Shown in pieces: positions 14,946 to 23,100 of a DNA stretch of 29,459 nucleotides. Numbering within the stretch: position 1 is the first letter of the stretch; each line of letters opens with the position of its first letter. A program made the position numbers and the translations under genes. Source of the stretch: CAZXVU01 sp964644465. GTDB taxonomy: Bacteria; Chlamydiota; Chlamydiia; Chlamydiales; SM23-39. Location: contig CAZXVU010000015.1 of assembly GCA_964644465.1 (NCBI GenBank), forward strand, positions 1-29,459. Direction: 5' to 3'. Below the pieces are notes generated by a model. The model ran no database searches and was not told where the DNA came from. It saw only the letters and a program-made list of their open reading frames with translations.

Positions 14946-15716
14946 CTAATGAAACTCAATTTGGTCGAAGGTAAAGGCAAAAGAGTGCCCGCAATCTTCA
15001 GGGAGCGCGCCATCGCGGCATAAGAAAAGCGTCTGCATGCCAGCTGCACGGGCTGCATTCAATTCATCGAGAGAGTCGGAAAGAAAAAGAATCTCTTCCG
15101 AGGGGATGCCGATTTTTTGAGCGATCAAGGCATAGGATGAGAGTTCTTTTTTGCCACCAACTTTTGTATCGAAGTAGCCGGAAAAGAATGGGGTAATATC
15201 TCCGTAAGTGGAATGGGAGAAAAGGAGCTGTTGCGCGCGGACCGAACCGGATGAATATACATAGAGGGGCAAGCCTCGGTCTTTCCATCCTTTCATTTGC
15301 AAGTAGGCATCCTCATAGAGATGGCCTTTAAAATCTCCTCGAGTATAGCCCTCTTCCCACATGTAGCCTTGCAAGGTTTTGAGTGGAGTGATTTTCTTGT
15401 CTTGCTCCATCCAAGAAAGGAGAGTGGATGCGATCTGTTCGAGGTTGGCTTCAGCAATTTTTGCAGCTTCTTTTATATCTTGCACAATCTGCTGGATATT
15501 CGCTTCATTCCAGTGAGCAAAAAGATATGTTCCCACATTTTTTTTCGCGTAGGGGAATAAAGTTTCGTGGACAAAAGATATCGATGTAGTTGTCCCTTCG
15601 ATATCTGTCACAATAGCAGATACATGCTCAAAGGGGATCATTTCCATTTCCAACTGGATAGGATCTGCATGGAGACAACCAATAGCTACAAAAAAACTAA
15701 ACATGATTTTAAACAT
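14946..15716 (-). CDS. mtnC: Enolase-phosphatase E1 (MtnC) with an N-terminal signal peptide
   Basis: A 256-residue HAD phosphatase of the methionine-salvage family, which converts 2,3-diketo-5-methylthiopentyl-1-phosphate in two steps. Visible: TDIEGTTTSISFVHETLFPY (D38, E40), YVYSSGSVRAQQLLF, the GGKKELSSY lysines and LFLSDSLDELNAARAAGM. Ordinary members are about 225-230 residues and start right before the first motif. Here about 27 residues precede it: MFKIMFSFFVAIGCLHADP, a credible signal peptide with LHA|D as the cleavage site (IGC is a near-lipobox). A strong ribosome site, AGAGGTG 4 nt before the ATG at 15716, supports this start. In-frame ATGs at codons 24 and 26 could give a cytosolic form. 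No other methionine-salvage gene is in the window. First gene of the operon with homoserine dehydrogenase. Confidence 0.9.
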   Translation of the reverse strand: MFKIMFSFFVAIGCLHADPIQLEMEMIPFEHVSAIVTDIEGTTTSISFVHETLFPYAKKNVGTYLFAHWNEANIQQIVQDIKEAAKIAEANLEQIASTLLSWMEQDKKITPLKTLQGYMWEEGYTRGDFKGHLYEDAYLQMKGWKDRGLPLYVYSSGSVRAQQLLFSHSTYGDITPFFSGYFDTKVGGKKELSSYALIAQKIGIPSEEILFLSDSLDELNAARAAGMQTLFLCRDGALPEDCGHSFAFTFDQIEFH

Positions 15717-15805
15717 AGAGCACCTCTTTTAAAAAAGGGCGAATCCTATCAATTTGTCCTGAATTTTCCTAGAAGAATTTTGTTCAGGGATTTATCATCC
15801 GTGCC

Positions 15806-16837
15806 ATGAAGAACTATATGACTCTTGCTAGCGACAATTTTTCAGGGATTCATCCAGAAATTCTCACTGCGATTGAAAAAGCCAATGCGGGACATGCAAT
15901 GGCTTACGGCGATGATCCCTGGACGCAAAAAGCTCAGGAAGTTTTTAAACATCATTTCGGCGCCTCCTCTGAAACCTTCATTGTGTTTAATGGAACTGGG
16001 GCGAATATCTGCGCTCTGAAACAGGTTCTTACAACGTGGCAGGCTGCGATTTGTACAGATACTGCCCATATTTGGACGGATGAATGTGGAGCTTTGCAGG
16101 CAGTAGCTGGATGCAGTTTGATTCCCGTCCCTGCTAAACATGGGAAATTGGATCTGGAAACGATAAAGCCTTTCATCGAATACAAAGGCAACCTTCATCA
16201 CATACAGCCAGCGGCTATTTCAATCACCCAATCTACAGAGATGGGGACTCTTTACAGCCTCGATGAGATGAAGAAAATTGCCCAATTCGCCCGTCAGCAT
16301 CATCTTCTATTTCATGTGGACGGAGCTAGGATCAGCAATGCTGCGGCTGCTTTGAACGTGCCTTTAAAAGCCGTTACGACAGATGTCGGGGTAGATATTC
16401 TTAGTTTCGGCGGGACGAAAAACGGTCTCATGGGAGCGGATGCGATTGTTTTTCTAAAGCCTGGGTTATCGAAAAATTTTTCCTATGTTTGGAAGCAGCA
16501 ATTGCAGCTTGCTTCAAAGATGCGCTTTCTGTCGGCCCAATTGATTGCCCTTTTAGAGGGAGACCTGTGGCTGAAGAATGCCCGCCATTCCAATGCCATG
16601 GCCAAACTTCTGGAAGCGACCATCCGCCGCGAAGTGCCCCACGTAAAAATTCTCTTTCCTGTCGAGGTCAATGCTGTCTTTGTCCAAATGCCCCCAGCGG
16701 TGATGAAGAAAATGCAGGAAAAAATCTTTTTCTGGACCTGGAGCGAAGAGCTATCGACGGCCCGCTTTATGACCACGTGGGACACAAAGCCTGAGTTGAT
16801 CCATCAGTTTGTATCTGAATTGAAAGCTCTTTGTTAG
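15806..16837 (+). CDS. ltaE: Low-specificity L-threonine aldolase
   Basis: A 343-residue pyridoxal-phosphate enzyme (fold type I, beta-eliminating lyase family) that cleaves L-threonine or L-allo-threonine to glycine and acetaldehyde. Visible: LASDNFSGIHPEI (7-19), AYGDDPWT, the HIWTDECGA region (88-96), VDGARISNAA (171-180) and SFGGTKNG with the PLP-binding lysine at 205. Length is normal and there is no signal peptide, so it is cytosolic, unlike its divergent neighbour mtnC. The ATG at 15806 lacks a good ribosome site; ATG codon 5 (15818) gives the usual family N-terminus and is an alternative. It is divergent from mtnC across an 89-bp gap and convergent with the MFS gene that follows. Confidence 0.92.
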   Translation: MKNYMTLASDNFSGIHPEILTAIEKANAGHAMAYGDDPWTQKAQEVFKHHFGASSETFIVFNGTGANICALKQVLTTWQAAICTDTAHIWTDECGALQAVAGCSLIPVPAKHGKLDLETIKPFIEYKGNLHHIQPAAISITQSTEMGTLYSLDEMKKIAQFARQHHLLFHVDGARISNAAAALNVPLKAVTTDVGVDILSFGGTKNGLMGADAIVFLKPGLSKNFSYVWKQQLQLASKMRFLSAQLIALLEGDLWLKNARHSNAMAKLLEATIRREVPHVKILFPVEVNAVFVQMPPAVMKKMQEKIFFWTWSEELSTARFMTTWDTKPELIHQFVSELKALC

Positions 16838-16848
16838 TACAAAGAGCT
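16825..16848. terminator. Hairpin between convergent threonine aldolase and ACS-family MFS genes
   Basis: A perfect 10-bp inverted repeat, AGCTCTTTGT (16825-16834) and ACAAAGAGCT (16839-16848), has the loop TAGT, which contains the aldolase stop codon. It sits between two convergent genes, the place for a bidirectional terminator. The U-tracts are short on both sides, so efficiency is uncertain. Confidence 0.55.
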
Positions 16849-16856
16849 CTCTTAGG

Positions 16857-18143
16857 TTAAGTGGTTGATGCTTTTGCCATCGACCATTCCCTGTCGGGAT
16901 GGTGGAAGAAAATCACTGTAAGAACTGAGAGTCCTGTTAAACCGGCAAGAAGCAAGAAAGCGCCTTGATAATTGCCTGTCAGGTCAATGAGCCAGCCTGT
17001 TGCTAGAGGAGCAATGATCCCTCCCAGAGAAAGGCAGCTCGATGTGATCCCTTGAGCCGTGCCAGCGCGCTCTTTTGCGACATCAATATTGATGCTGAAG
17101 AATGCGGGCTGCGGCATGAGTCCGAACCCAAGGCCTAATGAAAGGAAAAGAATAGATAGGCCCAGCGTGTTGGTATAGCTCAATATGACAAAGCAAATCG
17201 CTGCGAGAAGCTGCGAGCTCCAAATCAAATGGGAGCGGGCGAGGCGGCTGCTGCCAGTTTTCCGGTAGAGATAATCGGAAATAATTCCACCTGCTTTTAA
17301 GAAAATGGCTCCGACAAGCCAGGGGATTGTCAAATACCATCCAACGCTCTTTAAGTTGAGGCTATGCTGTGATAAAAAGTATCCGGGCAGCCAGAGAGTA
17401 GCGAAGAAGAGCATGTATCCAAATGCGAAGTAAGCAATGTTATTTGCAATCAGAGCTGGATGGAAAAGGACAAAGCGCCAATCCATAGTTCCTTTTTTTT
17501 GTTCTGCTGCAAGTAAGGAGGGAGTGGCAATCAGTTTTCTTTCTTCTTCTCCGACCCGGTGGCTTTCTTCTGGGCGGTCTCGGAAAAAATAATACCAGGC
17601 AAATGCCCAAAGGATTCCTGAAGAGCTGATGATGAAAAACATGGCTCTCCATCCGAAATCCGCAACTAGATAAGAGGTGATTGGAGCTCCAACGACGGAT
17701 GATAAAGGAATTGCAACGAGGCCTAAAGAGAGAGCTCTTGCTCTTTCACGCGGCGCCAGCCAATTGCTGATCGATCGTGTCACAGCAGGAAAATGGGGCC
17801 CTTCAGTGAGGCCGAGAAGAAAACGGAGTGTGATAAATCCCGCGAAACCAGAAGCAAAACCGTGACATCCTACACATATTGACCATCCGATTGCAGCGAG
17901 AGGCCATACAATGCGCGGTCCCCAAACATCGACGAGCCATCCTCCAAAAGCTGTGAGAAGGACATATCCTAAACCGAATGCAGATAGGATCATTCCAAAT
18001 TGCGTATCGGTGAAATGGAATTCTTGTTTAAGAGGTTCAATGACGAATGAAATTGCAGAGCGATCGACGAAGTTGATCAGAGTAATAAAGAAGATCAAGC
18101 CAGCAATGAACCAGCGATAATTAGTGCGTTGTTTTGTTTTCAT
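16857..18143 (-). CDS. MFS transporter, anion:cation symporter (ACS) family
   Basis: A 428-residue inner-membrane importer with 12 predicted membrane segments. The ACS/phthalate-permease signature is at the start, YRWFIAGLIFFITLINFVDRSAIS, followed by GWLVDVWGPR in the position of motif A, GLTEGPHFPAV in TM4 and WLAPRERARALS in the loop after TM4. Known relatives carry hexuronates, glucarate, phthalate or small organic anions (ExuT, GudP). The substrate here cannot be read. The ribosome site is AGGA, 8 nt before the ATG. Upstream is an extended -10 promoter and an inverted repeat. It is cotranscribed with nothing obvious; recJ lies 134 bp upstream on the same strand. Confidence 0.88.
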   Translation of the reverse strand: MKTKQRTNYRWFIAGLIFFITLINFVDRSAISFVIEPLKQEFHFTDTQFGMILSAFGLGYVLLTAFGGWLVDVWGPRIVWPLAAIGWSICVGCHGFASGFAGFITLRFLLGLTEGPHFPAVTRSISNWLAPRERARALSLGLVAIPLSSVVGAPITSYLVADFGWRAMFFIISSSGILWAFAWYYFFRDRPEESHRVGEEERKLIATPSLLAAEQKKGTMDWRFVLFHPALIANNIAYFAFGYMLFFATLWLPGYFLSQHSLNLKSVGWYLTIPWLVGAIFLKAGGIISDYLYRKTGSSRLARSHLIWSSQLLAAICFVILSYTNTLGLSILFLSLGLGFGLMPQPAFFSINIDVAKERAGTAQGITSSCLSLGGIIAPLATGWLIDLTGNYQGAFLLLAGLTGLSVLTVIFFHHPDREWSMAKASTT

Positions 18144-18167
18144 CTTACCATCCTATCTTCTCTTTTA

Positions 18168-18210
18168 TGTCTAAAAGAATTAGACACTTAGTTATCGCGC
18201 AATTGTACCA
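18168..18210 (-). promoter_or_regulatory. Extended -10 promoter and inverted-repeat operator candidate for the ACS-family MFS gene
   Basis: On the minus strand TGGTACAAT (complement 18202-18210) fits an extended -10 (TGnTAnAAT type), with no good -35. Between it and the ATG lies the inverted repeat TGTCTAA (18168-18174) and TTAGACA (18180-18186) with a 5-nt spacer, placed where a repressor of the transporter gene could bind. The remainder of the 134-bp gap to recJ shows nothing else clear. Confidence 0.45.
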
Positions 18211-18277
18211 TTCTAAAACCCTTTTGCGCCAGCTTAAGATTCGCGCTGCAAAAAAAGTTTTTATGGATGCTGAACAA

Positions 18278-20029
18278 CTAGGGCTTAGGCGGGAGGACTT
18301 GGAAATCTTTGATCTGAAGCTGAATGCTGGCTTTATTTAAGAAAAGATTGACATGGGGAGTGAAAGCGATTTGGAGCATGATATTTTTGCGCCGGATTTG
18401 CTCCTTTCTGTCGGCAAGGCCGAACGCAATGCCCTCAAGCATCCGATCTCCTTGTTCAAGAAAGAGTTTGAGGTGGTATTTACCGACAACTTTGGGGGGC
18501 CATATCTGCATGGCGTCGCAGTATAGAATGGGATGGGGATTTTCATTCCCGAATGGCTCTAAAAGACTGAGCGATTCCATGAAATCGAAAGTGAGCTCGT
18601 TGAAGTGGATTTTGGCATCAAGATAGAGCTTTGGAATGACGTCTTGATCTTTGAGCACCCGCTCAGCAGCTTCGATGAAGCGCTGTCTGAAGGCAGGGAT
18701 ATTTTCTTCTTTAATCGTAAGTCCAGCAGCGTAGTCATGGCCGCCGTAGTTGATGAGCAGGTCTTCGTTTTCTTTGAGGATCGGAAGAAGAGGAAATTCT
18801 GGGATCGTCCGGATCGATCCTTTGCCAACGCCTTGTTCAATCGAGATGATTAAAGTTGGTCGATTATACTGTTTTGCAATGCGGGCCGATATAATAGCGA
18901 TGATTCCAGGATGCCATTTTTCAGAGGAAAGTATGATCGCTTTCTCGAGTAGGACATCGGGGTGCTGGAAAATGAATTCTTCGATATCGTCGGAAGCAGC
19001 GCGTTCAATCTTTTGTCTTTCAAGGTTATGTAAATCGAGTTCCTTGGCTAAAGCTTCGGCCTCTTCGCTGCCCTGTACGAGAAGAAGCTGCACGCCTTTT
19101 ATTGGATCTGCGATTCGGCCAAGGCTATTGAGGCGCGGCGCGACTTTTGAGGCAATGTCGACGGGAGAAAGGTCGCCTTGCTGCATCTCGCTGATTTGGA
19201 AAAGTTTGGCCAATCCCATCCGCTTCATTTTGCGCATTTGTTTCAGGCCATAACGGACGAGAATGCGGTTTTCCCCTTTCAGAGCGCCCATATCAGCAAT
19301 CGTTCCCAATGCAACGAGATCGAGATAATTTTTTAAATCAACTTTAGTTGGGCTGATTTCTTCATTCTCGATTAAATAGTTGGTGATCGCATGGGCGAGT
19401 TTGAAAGCGACGCCGACGCCTGTGAGTTCACGATTGGGATATGTGCTGTTGATCAGCTTGGGATTCAGGGTTGCTACGCAGAGAGGGATTTTTGAAGTGG
19501 GCTCATGGTGGTCTGTGACGATGACGTCGATTCCGTGGGCGACGACTTCTTGGATTTCTTTGGCTGCTGTAATGCCGCAATCGACGGTGATCATCAATAA
19601 GCATTTGTGCTTCAGGGCAAATTGAAGAGCATCGCCAATAAGACTTTTTTTCATTGAAGAGCGATTCGGAATATCGAAATAGACATCAGCGCCCACAGTG
19701 CGCAAAAAATCGGTGAGTAGCGCAGCTGCAGTCATTCCATCGACATCATTATCTCCGTAGATAAGAATCGGTTGCTTCTTATGAATGGCATCAACTATGC
19801 GCTCTACCGCCTTGTCCATATCAGGGAAAAGGTCGGGATCGTAGAGGTTTGGGAGCTTAGCATAGAGATATTCGTGGATCTCTTCTAAGGTTTTGAATCC
19901 GCGGGAGATTAAAACCTGGGCTGTTACAGGATGAATGTTGAATTCCGAAACGATAGATTGAAACAAGCTTGGATTTTTCTCGGGAAAAACCCAAAGAGGC
20001 TCATGCGATTTAGAAGTGATTGAAGGCAC
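18278..20029 (-). CDS. recJ: Single-stranded-DNA-specific exonuclease RecJ
   Basis: A DHH-family 5'-3' exonuclease used in recombination and mismatch or base-excision repair. Visible: ILIYGDNDVDGMTAAALL (motif I), TVDCGITA (motif II), VTDHHEP (motif III, the DHH metal site), a late aspartate motif in DLVALGTIADMGAL and the DHHA1 GGHDYAAGLTI motif. About 583 residues, the normal length. No ATG starts the gene. TTG at 20035 and GTG at 20029 are possible; I prefer GTG because GGGATAGG then lies about 6 nt upstream. It follows secDF by about 75 bp on the same strand and is probably cotranscribed, as in the recJ-secDF arrangement I know from Chlamydia. Confidence 0.94.
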   Translation of the reverse strand: MPSITSKSHEPLWVFPEKNPSLFQSIVSEFNIHPVTAQVLISRGFKTLEEIHEYLYAKLPNLYDPDLFPDMDKAVERIVDAIHKKQPILIYGDNDVDGMTAAALLTDFLRTVGADVYFDIPNRSSMKKSLIGDALQFALKHKCLLMITVDCGITAAKEIQEVVAHGIDVIVTDHHEPTSKIPLCVATLNPKLINSTYPNRELTGVGVAFKLAHAITNYLIENEEISPTKVDLKNYLDLVALGTIADMGALKGENRILVRYGLKQMRKMKRMGLAKLFQISEMQQGDLSPVDIASKVAPRLNSLGRIADPIKGVQLLLVQGSEEAEALAKELDLHNLERQKIERAASDDIEEFIFQHPDVLLEKAIILSSEKWHPGIIAIISARIAKQYNRPTLIISIEQGVGKGSIRTIPEFPLLPILKENEDLLINYGGHDYAAGLTIKEENIPAFRQRFIEAAERVLKDQDVIPKLYLDAKIHFNELTFDFMESLSLLEPFGNENPHPILYCDAMQIWPPKVVGKYHLKLFLEQGDRMLEGIAFGLADRKEQIRRKNIMLQIAFTPHVNLFLNKASIQLQIKDFQVLPPKP

Positions 20030-20102
20030 AATCAACCTATCCCGAAATAGTTTTTTTGGAGTCTATAGGTCCTCCTGATTTTTAGAAAGATCGTATCTTT
20101 CT

Positions 20103-23100
20103 TTATGCTTGTCGGACGAGCCCTTTTTCTTTGGATTCTTCGCGGCCGTGGAAGAAGAGCATCAGCGGCGAAGCGATATACCAAGATGAAAGGGTTCCAA
20201 AAAATACACCAATAGTCATGACCAGTGCAAAACTAAAGATCGAAGCACCGCCTAAGGCTACGAGTGCTATCAGAACTAAAAGCGTGGTTCCTGACGTGAT
20301 CGTAGTTCGGCTTAACGTAGAATTAAGGGCAGTATTGACGATCTCAGGAAGACGTCTGTTTCGCGTTGTGCGCATCTCTTCTCGGATCCGGTCGAAAATA
20401 ATGATTGTGTCGTTCAATGAGTAGCCGACAATGGTCATGATCGCTGCAACTGTATTGAGATCGATTTGAACAGGCACTCCTATTGCATGAAGCAAGCCCA
20501 TTAGCCCGATAGTGATCAGAACGTCGTGGATCAGGCAAATGACTGCGGCGGCCGCAAATTTATATTCAAAGCGGAAAGCGATATAAATAAATATGCAGAT
20601 AAAAGAGATTAAAAGACCAATCAGAGCATTATTCCGCATGCTATCGGACATTTGACCGCTCATGGCAGTCCAATTTTCATCCAGATGAGATAGCGATTTA
20701 GACGAGAGGGTGAGCCCGCTGGCTTCAAGAGCTTTCACGACCCATTCAATCCGGGGATTTTTTTCATAGGAATAGAGCGTTGATGTTTTATCTGTTTCAA
20801 TGGGCATTCCAAAGAAAGGTTTGCCAGTTTGCTCCATACTTGTTCCAAATAGAATCCTGAGATGGTTGGAAGGATTCAGCTCCCGGATTTGGAAATCGTG
20901 AACATTCGCTCCTTTGTCTGCTAAAGCTTTCTCAACGGCTTGCACGTAGCTGCCGTTCGAATTTTGCTGCAGTTCGAGATTGAGGGAGAAGCCGCCTGTA
21001 AAATCCATTCCAAAAATGGTAGAGCGTTCCGCATAGACAAGATAGCCGCCGGCTACAATGATCGCAGCAGCGATAACAAACGCTGGTTTCGCTCGTTTTA
21101 AGAAATCGATTTTCTTGGCATGAATCCAGTTTGACATAGTCAGCGCTTTATTCTTTGGATTTAGGACCCATCCAGAGAAGTAATAGCGAGTCATGAAAAG
21201 GGCGGTAAACATGGAGGAGACAATACCGATGATCAAAGTGATGGCAAAAGCTTTGATGGGGCCTGCATCGAAATTGAGCAGAACAAGAGCTGCAATGATC
21301 GTCGTTACGTTCGAATCGATGATGGCGCTATAGGCTTTTTTGTACCCGGCTGAAATCGCAGAAGCAATCTTTCCAGAAGCTGCGAATTCCTCTTTGACCC
21401 TTTCAAATACAAGAACGTTCGCGTCGATCGCCATTCCAATATTCAAGATAATTCCGGCGATACCTGCGAGGCTTAAAGTAGCGTTCAAGTTTTGCAGCGT
21501 AGCCCAAATGATCAGCAAGTTGAATAAAACAGCAACGGATGCCACAAATCCTGCAAATCGATAGTAGAGAACCATAGAGGCAATCACTAAGATGAGAGCG
21601 ATGACTGTCGCTGTAATCCCTTGCATTCTATCTTTCTGACCAAGTTCAGGGCTGACATTCTTTTCAGATAGTATGTGAGGGGTGAATGTCAAAGAACCTG
21701 CTTTTAGGTCTGAGACGAGTTGATTGACCTCTCTTTGGGAAAAGCTGCCGCTGATCATAGCGCTGTCACGGAGAGCGGAATCGAGAGTGGGTGCGCTGAT
21801 GACAGTGTCATTCAGCACGACTGCCATGCGCCATCCTTGGCCTTTTGAATACGATTCGTTGGTCGTTCCTAAGATTTTTTCTTTGGAGAATTTTGAGGTC
21901 CAAGCATGGAGATCGTTGCGGGGATTCGTTTTTTGTCCATCTCTGCTTAAAGCGGATCCTTGAACTTCAAAACTTAAATAATTTCCTTTCGAAGGATCGT
22001 AATTAGAACGGATATTTTCGAGTTGAGAGCCTTCCAAAGCATAATTGCGGAAAATAAACAGCAATGGGTGGCTTTGGCCTTGCCATTCATTATAATCAGA
22101 CCCGCGGAAAACAGCGATTTTTGAAATGGCATCATTGAGTCCATTGCTCATCACAGGATCAGAAGGAGATTGGAGTTTAAGGCCATTTTCTAAAAGCGTT
22201 CTTGCAGCGTCGCTGCGTGGTTGGACATCTTCTGCATCGAGGGAGTCTCCATGAAGGTGTTTCCAAGCAATGGCATTGATGCTTTGGGCATCTTTTCGAT
22301 TTGTGACTACGGCTTCATTCCATACTTCCTGCAAGAACCGGTTAATGCTGTCTGCTAGGGAGGAATTCTTTAGAGAGAACTTTTCATTCACCACGTAGAA
22401 ATACATCGAGGATGCCTTAATCAGCTCTGACGCCGAAAGGGACTGAGATCCTGGGAAGTCGAGAACGATATGATTTCCGATCTGCCGGATGGACACTTCC
22501 GACACACCCATCTTATTGACGCGGTTGTAGAGCTCGTTGATCCCTTGTTTTAGATCGATGTCATTTTTTACGATTTGATTGTTGGCGTCTCGGAGCTCGA
22601 TTTGGACGGTTTTTCCGCCAGATAAGTCGAGGCCCCATCGGATGATTTTTCGCTCATCGCCGCGGAAGAATTTTCTCAATGAGAGGCCGACATTGCTCCA
22701 GAAAACGCTTTTTGTAGGTTTTGGCATGTCATAGCGGAGAGAGGGATTGAGGCTAATTTGAGAAGCGTTGAATTCATCTTTCCATTTCAACAGATCTTCA
22801 TGGACAAGAGTTTCGATTTTATTCTCAGTGACAAGGCGCTGCTCAAGATTCGAGAGTTCTAAAAAGGCGAATCTTTGTGTTCCATAAACTGAAAAATCTT
22901 CGCGGGTCGCTGCGAGGAGGGGGCGGTAAAAATCGTTCCGTTCAAAAACGAAGTCTCGATCCAGGAATCCGCCGGTGGGGAATGCAGAGCCATGGTATCC
23001 GACAAAACCGTTTTGCCTGAGCATTTCTGCAAGAGAGCGAAAATCATCGCTAAAGGCTCGAGCTGGTTCGGAATCGGGAAATTGCTCATAATTTTGGAGG

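Noticed and set aside
18167..18340. Possible 57-residue basic protein on the plus strand between the ACS-family transporter and recJ
   Set aside because: No Shine-Dalgarno sequence, it overlaps the recJ 3' end and covers the transporter promoter and inverted repeat.
20068..20078. Perfect AGGAGG on the minus strand between secDF and recJ
   Set aside because: No ATG, GTG or TTG lies at a usable distance; the recJ start is about 40 bases further on. Probably chance.
20084..20102. Perfect 8-bp hairpin (AGAAAGAT/ATCTTTCT) directly after the secDF stop
   Set aside because: No U-run follows on the minus strand and recJ seems to be cotranscribed, so I do not call it a terminator.
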